From Bacteroidaceae bacterium (lineage in GTDB: Bacteria > Bacteroidota > Bacteroidia > Bacteroidales > Bacteroidaceae), in assembly GCA_030843315.1 (NCBI GenBank), contig JAUUPT010000044.1:1-35615 (forward strand): a DNA stretch of 35,615 bases, written 5' to 3'. This document shows positions 15,214-23,109 of this stretch, one piece after another. The position numbers were made by a program, and so were the translations under genes. The notes below the pieces were generated by a model, which had not been told where the DNA came from, searched no databases, and saw nothing but the letters and a program-made list of their open reading frames with translations. How positions within the stretch are numbered: position 1 is the first letter of the stretch; each line of letters begins with the position of its first letter.

Positions 15214-17274
15214 ATGAAGATAATGACAACAATCACCCGATTCACCGTTCCGGCGGATTTCAAATCCGCCGGAACTAAGCTGCTCACCGACGCAGCCCGC
15301 TTGCTGACGACCTCTGCCGTCCGCACCCGCGCCGCCTCCGCCCGAGCGCTGACCACCGCCCTCGCCCTCGTCGGCGCAGGCGCCCTTGCCCTTATTGCCT
15401 GCCATCCCGACGACGTGGTGACACCGGCAGATGGCGAGATGATAACCCTCTCCGCCACCGCCGCACTGCCCGGAGCAGGCATCACGACGCGCACCGCCAC
15501 CACCAGCCGCGACGTTTACTTCACCGACAACACGTCGATGGACATCGTGCTGAACAAGTACACCGGCAGCGCCGCCGACGCCACCGCCACCGCGTATGCC
15601 TACACCCTCACCCCAAACAAGGACTCGGAAGCCACCAGCGCCGCCATCGCCCCGACGTCCGCCAGCGGCAGCACCGTCCCCGACGCCACCAAGCCCGGCG
15701 GCATCAGCGTGCCCTCCGGCAGCACCGTCTACCTGGGCATCCCCCAGATGAAGATGGAGCTGAAGATGAAGCTGCCTACGGGAATAGTGAACAATCCGGA
15801 CAACACTGCCCAAGGCTCCGAGACCGCCCTCGTCCCCTTCTTCACCCGGGCGGAGATGAAGAAGCAGAGCTTCACGGCAAGCACCACCCTCACCCTGCCG
15901 CTGACCTACACCACCGCCGCCCTGTGCCTGCGCCTGGTGATAGCCGACGGAGCGAAAGTAGTCACCGCCACCTGCCCCGACCTGCCGATGGCGGGCGATG
16001 ACGCCACCCGCTCCCTCACCCCCACCCGCACGGACGGATTCGGGGAGGGCAACGGCATGCTGAGGGAGGGCTCCTCCCCCACCCACCAAACCGTCATCTT
16101 CGGAGAGCTGACGCCGGACACGGACCTGAAGCCGGGCAACCTCATTGCCCTGCTGCAGCTGGACGAAGTCGAGAGCCTCAATAGCAACTCCACCACCGCC
16201 GGCAAGCTGCTCGCCGTGAAATGGCCCGCCTCGCTGGGCACCAAGACCGTGCCCGCCGCCGGGCAGATGATGACCCTCACCGTACACGTCGACCGCACGA
16301 TGGCGGGCATCGACCCGAACGGCATCACCATTGGCGGGTTTGCCGATGGCAATGGCGACGGCGAAGACATCACCGTGGGATACCAGGGCGCCGACGGGAC
16401 GCAGCCACTGGACACCAAGATATTCAACGCCAGCAACCCGCTATGGGTAGTGGCAGGCGGGGGCAGCGACAACAATGCCACCACCGATAAAACCGTGCTG
16501 AAAAACGTGCGCGCAGCGCTGGACGCGATGAGTACAACCAGAGCCAGCACCGAAGGCACCATAGACCTGGTGCTGACAGGGGTGACGAGCCTGCCGATGT
16601 ACCCAAAAGAGAACAACAACTACGTCGGTGCCTTCGCAAACTACCCCCAGCTGCGCAGCGTCAGCCTGCCTGCGGCAACCATCATCGGGGACTACGCCTT
16701 CAACGCCTGCACCGACCTCACCAGCGTCAGCCTGCCTGCGGCAACCACCATCGGGAAATACGCCTTCACTGCCTGCACCAGCCTCACCAACGTCAGCCTG
16801 CCTGCAGCAACAACGATAAGTAACTCCGCCTTCGATGGCTGCACCGGCCTCACCAGCCTCAGCCTGCCTGCGATGACGAAGATATGGTGGAGTCTATTTA
16901 CCATCTGCTCCAACCTCGTCAGGCTCGATATCTCCGGCGTGACAGATGCCAAGAATATCACAGATGGTGACCCAAGCCTCCCCAGCCCCACCCCCATACC
17001 CGAACCCACCCCCGCCCCACCCTCCACCAGCGAGCTTGGCGACATCCACGAAATCCACATCAGCCAGTTCTTCTTCCCCGCCCCCAAGAAGCCTGCCGCC
17101 TCCGGCAAGAAGAGCGGCGCTGCCACCCGCGACGACACCCCCAGCAGCGCCTTCAACTCCAAGCGGTGCGACCTCATCATCAGCCGGACGCTGTACGACG
17201 GCCTCTCGGCGAACGACATAAAAGAAAAAACCTTCTGCAACAAGACCTGGCTATCCATCACCCCCAAGCCCTGA
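15214..17274 (+). CDS. Fimbrillin-like lipoprotein with BspA-type LRR C-terminus
   Basis: 686 residues from the ATG at 15214 (ATG at 15223 is also possible; an upstream frame to 15172 adds little). The hydrophobic core and lipobox LIAC place Cys at residue 63. This is an unusually long N-terminal extension, and part of it (VPADFKSAG) is coded by a REP-like palindrome. Residues 70-400 are fimbrillin-like. A module NPLWVVAGGG...DKTVLKNVRAALDAM...IDLVLTGV follows, then about four 22-residue LRR_5 units (SVSLPAATTIGKYAF). A Pro-rich linker and a C-terminal domain with RCDLIISRTLYDGL come last. The neighbour gene carries the same module and LRRs. A surface adhesin or binding tip is likely. Confidence 0.8.
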   Translation: MKIMTTITRFTVPADFKSAGTKLLTDAARLLTTSAVRTRAASARALTTALALVGAGALALIACHPDDVVTPADGEMITLSATAALPGAGITTRTATTSRDVYFTDNTSMDIVLNKYTGSAADATATAYAYTLTPNKDSEATSAAIAPTSASGSTVPDATKPGGISVPSGSTVYLGIPQMKMELKMKLPTGIVNNPDNTAQGSETALVPFFTRAEMKKQSFTASTTLTLPLTYTTAALCLRLVIADGAKVVTATCPDLPMAGDDATRSLTPTRTDGFGEGNGMLREGSSPTHQTVIFGELTPDTDLKPGNLIALLQLDEVESLNSNSTTAGKLLAVKWPASLGTKTVPAAGQMMTLTVHVDRTMAGIDPNGITIGGFADGNGDGEDITVGYQGADGTQPLDTKIFNASNPLWVVAGGGSDNNATTDKTVLKNVRAALDAMSTTRASTEGTIDLVLTGVTSLPMYPKENNNYVGAFANYPQLRSVSLPAATIIGDYAFNACTDLTSVSLPAATTIGKYAFTACTSLTNVSLPAATTISNSAFDGCTGLTSLSLPAMTKIWWSLFTICSNLVRLDISGVTDAKNITDGDPSLPSPTPIPEPTPAPPSTSELGDIHEIHISQFFFPAPKKPAASGKKSGAATRDDTPSSAFNSKRCDLIISRTLYDGLSANDIKEKTFCNKTWLSITPKP
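15247..15275. repeat. REP-like palindrome inside coding sequence
   Basis: A perfect 29-base palindrome: 14-bp arms GTTCCGGCGGATTT and complement, around one base. It has the same core as the elements at 19299 and 22972, but lies inside the N-terminus of the lipoprotein gene. Confidence 0.85.
16645..16900 (+). repeat. 66-bp repeats coding for LRR units
   Basis: Four copies of a 66-base unit that contains GTCAGCCTGCCTGC, with strong DNA identity, code for 22-residue LRRs. Confidence 0.7.
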
Positions 17275-17322
17275 CCGCAGAACAAGAATAACCAAACAAT
17301 AGAAATTAAAAGAACAAAAGAA

Positions 17323-19287
17323 ATGAAAGTAAGAAACAACATCTCGCAGAGGACAGCAGCCCTTGCACGCAAAGCCGCAGCAACCCTCCTCCTCGCCGCC
17401 ACCCTGGGCATGACCGCCTGCCAGGAAGAAATCCCCATCCAGCGCCCCGGCGACGACGACGGCGACGCGCAGCAGCCCGCCACCGTCAGCATCAACGTGG
17501 GCACCAAGCCCGCCATAGAAGGCATCACGCTCTACGGCGTAGAAACATCCACCACCTCCGCCGCCACCCGCACCAATGCCGGAGGCCGCTGGGAGGTGGG
17601 CGACCAAATCACCGTCAGCATCCGGTACTTCAGCGACGAGGAGGGCGAAGACGCCATCGGCACCGCCACGCAGACGCTGACCTATGCTGCCTCCGCGGGC
17701 AGTGGAGAAGGCAACCGCAGCGCCTCCGACGCCCGCAGCTGGCAGGCCGACCCCGCCCAGCTGCCCCTGCCCGCCGGCGTGCACAGCCTGCGCATAGGCT
17801 ACCACTACGCCTCCTTCGACCCCGCGCAGACAGCCATCACCCGGCCCGTCATCACCGTGGGTCGCGAGCGGATGGTGGGGCACCTTGCCACCACCACCTC
17901 CTCCCTGCCCTCCGGCGTAGCCTCCATCACTGGCCCCACCGAGGTCGAAGCCAACGACTGCACCTCGCTCGTCGTCCTGTCCGACCCCACCGCCGCCATC
18001 CACCTGCCCGCCCCCGTGTGGTACCGGCAGACTGCCATGGTGCAACTCTCCAGCGTACAGCCCGGGCAGCAAGTGGCGCTGCAGGTAGAGACACAGAAAT
18101 TTGACCCTGCCAACGGCGGCAGCCTCATCGGCTACACCACCACTGAAACCCTCATCGCCACCAACTCTACCACCGAGGTTGCCACGGCGAATATACACTT
18201 CACCCCCGTGCCGCCCACGTACGACGAAAACGACGCCGTCGTCACCCAAGGCAGCTACTTCAGCCTCTACGACCCCGCGCTGGGCGGCGGCACCGACTCC
18301 CCCACTCCGCTGAACTACGTCCACATCGACTTCAAGCCCAGCCATATATACTCCTTCTTCGCCTCCGCCCTCTACGAGGGCAGCGGCGGAGACGATGCAC
18401 AGGTGGTGGACGGAACGGATGCCAATGCCTGCGCAGCCCTGCTGACAGCAGACAACCCGCAGTGGGTGGTGACGGGAGGCGGAGACGGCAACACGCCGGG
18501 CGATGCCGCCAACGACAAGACGGTGCTGACGAATGTGCGCACAGCGCTGGATGCGATGAAAGCCGACGACGGCGAAGTCCCCGACGAGGCCAAAGGCACG
18601 ATAGACCTGGTGCTGACAGGGGTGAAGAGCCTGCCGAAGAACGACAACCAAGGCGCATTCACAAAATGCACCCAGTTGCGCAGCGTCAGCGCGCCCGAGG
18701 CAACCGGTAGCATCGAAGAAGCCACCTTCATCGAATGCAAATCCCTCACCACCGTCAGCCTGCCCAAGGTAACCGGTAGCATCGGAGAGAGTGCCTTCCT
18801 CTATTGCACCGCCCTTACCACCGTCAGCCTGCCCGCGGCAACGAGCATTGGAAACTCCGCCTTCGAGAGCTGCATCGCCCTCACCTCCGTCAGCCTGCCC
18901 GAGGTAACCACCATCGAAAGCAACACCTTCTACGGCTGCACCGCCCTCACCACCGTCAGCCTGCCCAAGGCAACCGAAATCAAAAGCAACGCCTCCAGCC
19001 AAATCGGCGCCTTCAGCGGCTGCACCGCCCTCACCGAGCTTCGCCTCACCGCAGCGGGCAGCATCACGATAAATGGCAACGCTTTCAACGGCACCACCGG
19101 CGGCACCACCGTCAACACCAAGAACTGCACCCTCTACCTCAACCCCGACAAGGCGAGCGATGCCGACGGCGACGTCACCCCGAAAGTAGCGATAGACGAC
19201 GACGGCAAGCAGACCTGGGCAAACCTGGAGTGGAAAGAGATAAAATTCGTCGACACCCCCGCATCCGTTTCGGCGACGGGGGAGTGA
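17323..19287 (+). CDS. Fimbrillin-like lipoprotein with BspA-type LRR C-terminus
   Basis: 654 residues. Signal peptide with lipobox MTAC, Cys33. The N-terminal 340 residues are fimbrillin-like (RTNAGGRWEVGDQITVSIRYF, HSLRIGYHYASFDP, IHFTPVPP). Then a module that matches the upstream neighbour (NPQWVVTGGG, DKTVLTNVRTALDAM, GTIDLVLTGVKSLP) and five to six LRR units of the SVSLPEVTTIESNTFYGCTAL type. The end resembles a capping region (LYLNPDKA, TWANLEWKEIKF). BspA-type LRRs bind host or bacterial ligands in several Bacteroidales proteins. The A-rich leader before the start is 48 bases long and no terminator separates it from the previous gene. Strong domain sharing with the gene at 15214 points to duplication. 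Confidence 0.82.
   Translation: MKVRNNISQRTAALARKAAATLLLAATLGMTACQEEIPIQRPGDDDGDAQQPATVSINVGTKPAIEGITLYGVETSTTSAATRTNAGGRWEVGDQITVSIRYFSDEEGEDAIGTATQTLTYAASAGSGEGNRSASDARSWQADPAQLPLPAGVHSLRIGYHYASFDPAQTAITRPVITVGRERMVGHLATTTSSLPSGVASITGPTEVEANDCTSLVVLSDPTAAIHLPAPVWYRQTAMVQLSSVQPGQQVALQVETQKFDPANGGSLIGYTTTETLIATNSTTEVATANIHFTPVPPTYDENDAVVTQGSYFSLYDPALGGGTDSPTPLNYVHIDFKPSHIYSFFASALYEGSGGDDAQVVDGTDANACAALLTADNPQWVVTGGGDGNTPGDAANDKTVLTNVRTALDAMKADDGEVPDEAKGTIDLVLTGVKSLPKNDNQGAFTKCTQLRSVSAPEATGSIEEATFIECKSLTTVSLPKVTGSIGESAFLYCTALTTVSLPAATSIGNSAFESCIALTSVSLPEVTTIESNTFYGCTALTTVSLPKATEIKSNASSQIGAFSGCTALTELRLTAAGSITINGNAFNGTTGGTTVNTKNCTLYLNPDKASDADGDVTPKVAIDDDGKQTWANLEWKEIKFVDTPASVSATGE
18655..19045 (+). 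repeat. Repeats of about 66-75 bp coding for LRR units
   Basis: Units with ACCGTCAGCCTGCCC recur about every 66-75 bases across the LRR part of the gene. They are less uniform than those of the neighbouring gene. Confidence 0.6.
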
Positions 19288-19298
19288 GAGCCCGTTCC

Positions 19299-19327
19299 GT
19301 CTCGGCGGATTTGAAATCCGCCGAGAC
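19299..19327. repeat. REP-like palindrome
   Basis: Perfect 29-base palindrome GTCTCGGCGGATTT-G-complement, 11 bases after the LRR lipoprotein stop. It could form a hairpin at the end of the message, but no T tract follows. Confidence 0.85.
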
Positions 19328-19343
19328 AGACCCGCCGAGACAG

Positions 19344-19538
19344 AACGCGCGGCGGCGGACCCTACCCAGCGCCCGATTTGCCCCAACGCGCGACGGCGGG
19401 CCCTACCCAGCGCCCGATTTGTCCCAACGCGCGACGGCGGGCTCTACCCGGCGCCCGATTTGCCCCAACGCGCGGCGGCGGACCCTACCCGGCGCCCGAT
19501 TTGCCCCAACGCGCGGCGGCGGGCTCTACCCGGCGACA
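19344..19538. repeat. Five tandem copies of a 41-bp repeat
   Basis: Copies start at 19344, 19385, 19426, 19467 and 19508, each with AACGCGCGGCGGCGG or a variant and ending GCGCCCGATTTGCCCC. The last is cut short. The stretch is about 70% GC or more and noncoding, and is the main content of the 360-base gap between genes. Confidence 0.85.
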
Positions 19539-19559
19539 AGGAATCAGGAAATAGAAACA

Positions 19560-19580
19560 CGGCGGGCTTGAAACCCGCCG
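19560..19580. repeat. REP-like palindrome, imperfect
   Basis: CGGCGGG and CCCGCCG arms around CTTGAAA, a variant of the GGCGGATTTGAAATCCGCC family. Confidence 0.7.
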
Positions 19581-19649
19581 GAACAAAAGACTAAGACAAA
19601 TTATCAATGAATTATTAATCAATTATTAATCAAAAAAAAACATTAGATT

Positions 19650-20450
19650 ATGGCACAGAAAATGAAAGAATTCGTAGGAAGCGCACTCACACACGCATCC
19701 TTTTTGCAGATGAACGATGAGCTTTACAAACTCATCCTGAAAACAACCCCCGCCGCCCTGAAGCTCGAAACCCTGGCACCGCCCTACGCCGACGCCATCG
19801 GACGCCTCAGCGGGCTGATAAACCGCCAGTCGGGCTACGCCGAAACCGCCGACGTGAGCCGCACCGACACCAACCGCGACGCCCTGTGGCGGTCGCTCTA
19901 CTATAGCGTGTACTATCTCCATCAGCTCGACCCCTCGCACACGCTCTACAAGCACGTCCATCGCCTGCTGCCGCTATTCTCTGCTTATAAAGGCATGCAG
20001 GAGCACGAACTGACGAAGGAGACCAGCGAGATAGACGGCTTCCTCACCGCCATCGACACCGATGCCAACGCCGCCGCCATCGAAGCCCTCGGACTGGAAG
20101 CCATCATCGGCGCCCTTGCCACCGAGAACGATAAACTGAAGACCTCCGCCACCACCCGCACCGCCTCCGCCGCCACACGCGCCGCCGGCACCGGCACGGA
20201 AAGCACCGACCGCGTGCGCGCCGAAGTAGCCGAAGCCTACCGCAACATCGTGGCACGCGTCAACGCCGTGCAGGAGCTCGAGGGCACCGAAGCCGTCACC
20301 CAGTTCATCGTCCAAGCCAACGCCGTGGCCGACCACTACAACACCGTAGCCGCCAACCAAGGCAAGAAGCAACAGCCCAAGGCCGCCGAAGCCGCCGCCG
20401 GGGCCGAAGCCGCAGCCGATGACGCAGGCACGGACGACACGCGCCTCTGA
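19650..20450 (+). CDS. DUF6261 family protein
   Basis: 266 residues without a signal peptide, so probably cytoplasmic. The opening (FVGSALTHASFLQMNDELYKLI) and the middle (ALWRSLYYSVYYLHQLDP, then LFSAYKGMQEHELTKETSEIDGFL) are the pattern of DUF6261, a family of Bacteroidales with no known function. The C-terminal end is an Ala- and Lys-rich low-complexity tail (PKAAEAAAGAEAAADD). The start follows an AT-rich leader (AATTATTAATC twice), in sharp contrast to the GC-rich repeats just before it. It is the only non-exported product between fimbrillin genes, which suggests a link with the locus, but no role can be given. Confidence 0.78.
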   Translation: MAQKMKEFVGSALTHASFLQMNDELYKLILKTTPAALKLETLAPPYADAIGRLSGLINRQSGYAETADVSRTDTNRDALWRSLYYSVYYLHQLDPSHTLYKHVHRLLPLFSAYKGMQEHELTKETSEIDGFLTAIDTDANAAAIEALGLEAIIGALATENDKLKTSATTRTASAATRAAGTGTESTDRVRAEVAEAYRNIVARVNAVQELEGTEAVTQFIVQANAVADHYNTVAANQGKKQQPKAAEAAAGAEAAADDAGTDDTRL

Positions 20451-20565
20451 TAATATCTACTTTGCAGGCAGGGATGACACGGATTTCACACCCAAACATC
20501 CGCAGCATCCCTGCCACAAAGAAACCCTTTCAACCCAACGTATTAACAAAACAACATTCAAGAAT

Positions 20566-22938
20566 ATGAAAATAACAATCAAGTTCGCCCTCGCCGCCCT
20601 CCTCCTCGCCGCCCTCGCCGCCTGCCACCCCAGCGACGTAGACCTGCCCGGGAAAGACGCCGTCACCATCAGCCGGATACAGGCAGGCATAGCGGAGATG
20701 GCAGAAGCACCAAGCACCCGCAGCTTCACCCAAGATGCCGAGACAGGATATACCGGCGCGGTGAAGACCGGCTTCGTGGAGGGGGATGTGATACATCTCA
20801 TCGTATTTAGCAGCAACAGTCCCAAGCGCTACTCCACCGCCACCCTCAACGCTCAGGGCAACTGGGACATCAGCCCCGCCCTCTACCTAAACAGCGGCGA
20901 GACAATCACGGCATTCTACAATGGCGTGAAGGAGGCATATGAGAATGCCGACGCCGCCCTGGGCGGCGCATACATCGAGGCCGCCAAAGCCGACCCCAGC
21001 GATGTGCTGATAGCAGACGGTAACAACTACGACAACCAGCATGGCGGCTCCGTCACCATCACCGGTGGCACCCTCGCCATCACCTTCGCCCACCAGCATG
21101 CCCTCATCCGCATCTCCTCCATCGACAACAGGCTGGGCACGGGATACGACGTTATCAAAGTCATCGCCAACGTCGAGAGCGCCAGCAATAACCATAACAA
21201 CAACGAAATCCCCCTCATCCACGACGGCAGCGAAAGCAACGGCGACGGCGAGTGGCAATGCATTGCCAATGGCTACTATGCCGCTAGCGCAGAATACCAT
21301 CTAAAGAGCTTCACCCTCACCCTCGGAAGTAGTAGCGACGCCAAAGCCACCACCACCAGCCTCACCATCCCCCTCAGCGGAAAGTACGGCAAAGACCTCT
21401 CCTACGGCAGGAGCTACACCTACCGCCTCCTCCTCCTCCCCGGCTCCGCCACCGCCATCCTGCAAGATGACACCCAAGGCCCCGAGTGGACCGACGCCCA
21501 CCGCGACCCCACCGTCCCCGCCGGCTACATCCCCCTCTACACAGTAGAAGACCTGCAGAAGATAGGCGTCAACACTTCTTCCGGCACCTCCGGCTCCCCT
21601 GCCTACTACCCCGCCACCGTCAACGGCTACACCTACAAGGAAGCCAATGCCGACGGCACAGGCGAAGGCACCGCCCCCCTCACCTTCTCCCCCTCCGCCA
21701 ACTACATCCTAATGGCAGACATCGACCTCGCAGCCACCCCGGCCACCGGCTCGAACGCCCCCACCGATGCCGCCAACTGGACGCCGATAGGCGGCACGAG
21801 CATCAGCTTCACCGGCCGCTTCAACGGAAATGGGCACACCATCAAGGGGATGAAGGTAAGCAGCAGCAACGACGCCTATATCGGCTTCTTTCGCTCTCTC
21901 TCCGGCGCCACCATCTACAACCTCCACTTCCAGGGCGCCACCGTGACGGATGCCACATCCGAAGCCAGCACCAATGCCGGCACCCTGGCGGGACAGGCTA
22001 TCAACAGTAACATCGCCCTGTGCAGCGCCACCAACTGCACGGTATCAGGCAAAAACTATATCGGCGGGCTGATAGGCTTTACTGAGAACGCCCATCTCAC
22101 CCGCTGCCATGCCACCAACTGCACAGTGACGGGCACTTACTATTCAGGCGGATTGACAGGCAGCAATGACGGCACCAGCATCCTCGCCTGCTACAGCACC
22201 GACTGCACCGCTACCGCCAACGCCACCAACACCAACACTGGTGCCCGCGCCGGTGGTCTGTCAGGCTACAACACTGGTACCACCCTCTACGGCTGCTACG
22301 CCACCGGCGCGAAAGCTACAGTAACGGGCAATAGCAGCAGCAACTCCTATGCCGGTGCCCTCGCAGGCTATCTTAGCGACGGCAGCGTCATCTCCTGCTA
22401 TGCCCGCACAGGTACTGGCAGCACGCCCTCCCCAGGCGTCACCACCATCGATGCCACCCCCGTCGAAGCCACCCTGCTGATAGACGAAATCAGTGGCGCC
22501 ACCATCCTCGCCTGCATCTCCCCGCTCAAAGAGGGTGGCAGCGGTAGCAGCAGCGAACCCACCGGCACCACCGGCATCACCTACTGGGGCGCCACCGCCG
22601 GCTACTCGCCCCTCACGAATACCACCGCCCTCACGGAAAGTGGCAGCGGCGGTAGCGGTAGTGGTAGCGATGTCAGCCACGCCAGCCTCTCCGGCGTCCG
22701 CACCGTCCGCGTCAACACCACCGGCAAGAGCATCCTCCAGGCCGCCATCACCAACAGCAGCGGCGGCAGCATCGTGCCCGAAGCCATCATCCCCCCCGGC
22801 GGCATCTACGTGAAAGCACGCACCTGGTCAGCCACCGGCATCTGGGGCAGCAACCTCCCCACCGGCACCCCCACCAGCCAAGTCCCCCCCCACATCCGGT
22901 GGAACTACGAGGGAGAGCTCGCCACCCCGGCGCCCTAA
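20566..22938 (+). CDS. Fimbrillin-like lipoprotein with GLUG-type repeats
   Basis: 790 residues from the ATG at 20566. A frame open from 20419 overlaps the DUF6261 gene and is not used, because the signal peptide starts at 20566. Lipobox LAAC, Cys20. N-terminal fimbrillin-like part: TRSFTQDAETGYTGAVKTGFVEGDVIHLIVF, ITFAHQHALIRISSID and YGRSYTYRLLLLPG. It is followed by IPLYTVEDLQKIGVN and ILMADIDLAA. Then four to six GLUG-like units, more divergent than in the 12467 gene (GGLIGFTENAHLTRCHATNCTV, GGLSGYNTGTTLYGCYATGA). A Gly/Ser-rich linker leads to a short C-terminal domain. Last structural gene before the terminator at 23015. Probable surface adhesin. Confidence 0.8.
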   Translation: MKITIKFALAALLLAALAACHPSDVDLPGKDAVTISRIQAGIAEMAEAPSTRSFTQDAETGYTGAVKTGFVEGDVIHLIVFSSNSPKRYSTATLNAQGNWDISPALYLNSGETITAFYNGVKEAYENADAALGGAYIEAAKADPSDVLIADGNNYDNQHGGSVTITGGTLAITFAHQHALIRISSIDNRLGTGYDVIKVIANVESASNNHNNNEIPLIHDGSESNGDGEWQCIANGYYAASAEYHLKSFTLTLGSSSDAKATTTSLTIPLSGKYGKDLSYGRSYTYRLLLLPGSATAILQDDTQGPEWTDAHRDPTVPAGYIPLYTVEDLQKIGVNTSSGTSGSPAYYPATVNGYTYKEANADGTGEGTAPLTFSPSANYILMADIDLAATPATGSNAPTDAANWTPIGGTSISFTGRFNGNGHTIKGMKVSSSNDAYIGFFRSLSGATIYNLHFQGATVTDATSEASTNAGTLAGQAINSNIALCSATNCTVSGKNYIGGLIGFTENAHLTRCHATNCTVTGTYYSGGLTGSNDGTSILACYSTDCTATANATNTNTGARAGGLSGYNTGTTLYGCYATGAKATVTGNSSSNSYAGALAGYLSDGSVISCYARTGTGSTPSPGVTTIDATPVEATLLIDEISGATILACISPLKEGGSGSSSEPTGTTGITYWGATAGYSPLTNTTALTESGSGGSGSGSDVSHASLSGVRTVRVNTTGKSILQAAITNSSGGSIVPEAIIPPGGIYVKARTWSATGIWGSNLPTGTPTSQVPPHIRWNYEGELATPAP

Positions 22939-22971
22939 AGCGCCCGGCGCCTACGCGCCGATACCCAGTCC

Positions 22972-22992
22972 CGGCGGATTTGAAATCCGCCG
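22972..22992. repeat. REP-like palindrome
   Basis: CGGCGGATTTGAAATCCGCCG, perfect apart from the central base, 33 bases after the last fimbrillin-like gene. Confidence 0.85.
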
Positions 22993-23014
22993 ATACGCCA
23001 ATACCAATCCCCTC

Positions 23015-23058
23015 GCCCGCCCCGCAGTGAAAAAACTTGCGGGGCGGGCTTGCTTTTC
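23015..23058 (+). terminator. Strong terminator of the fimbrillin gene block
   Basis: A perfect 12-bp GC stem, GCCCGCCCCGCA (23015-23026) with its complement at 23038-23049, has an 11-base A-rich loop. It is followed by TTGCTTTTC. Confidence 0.88.
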
Positions 23059-23080
23059 TCCCCTCCATCGCCTACCTTTG
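23050..23080 (+). promoter_or_regulatory. Bacteroides-type promoter of the TPR-AraC regulator
   Basis: TTG (23050-23052), 20 bases, TACCTTTG (23073-23080). The -33 box lies directly on the T tract of the terminator. The start codon at 23110 follows about 23 bases after the likely transcription start. Confidence 0.85.
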
Positions 23081-23109
23081 CCCGCACAAAACCAAAATAC
23101 ATCCGCGTC

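Noticed and set aside
15070..19386. Long minus-strand frames of 405 and 711 codons
   Set aside because: Same reason: mirror frames of the LRR lipoprotein genes, Gly-rich and without recognisable motifs.
19344..19538. CRISPR array
   Set aside because: Units are contiguous without unique spacers, and no cas genes are nearby; it is a simple tandem repeat.
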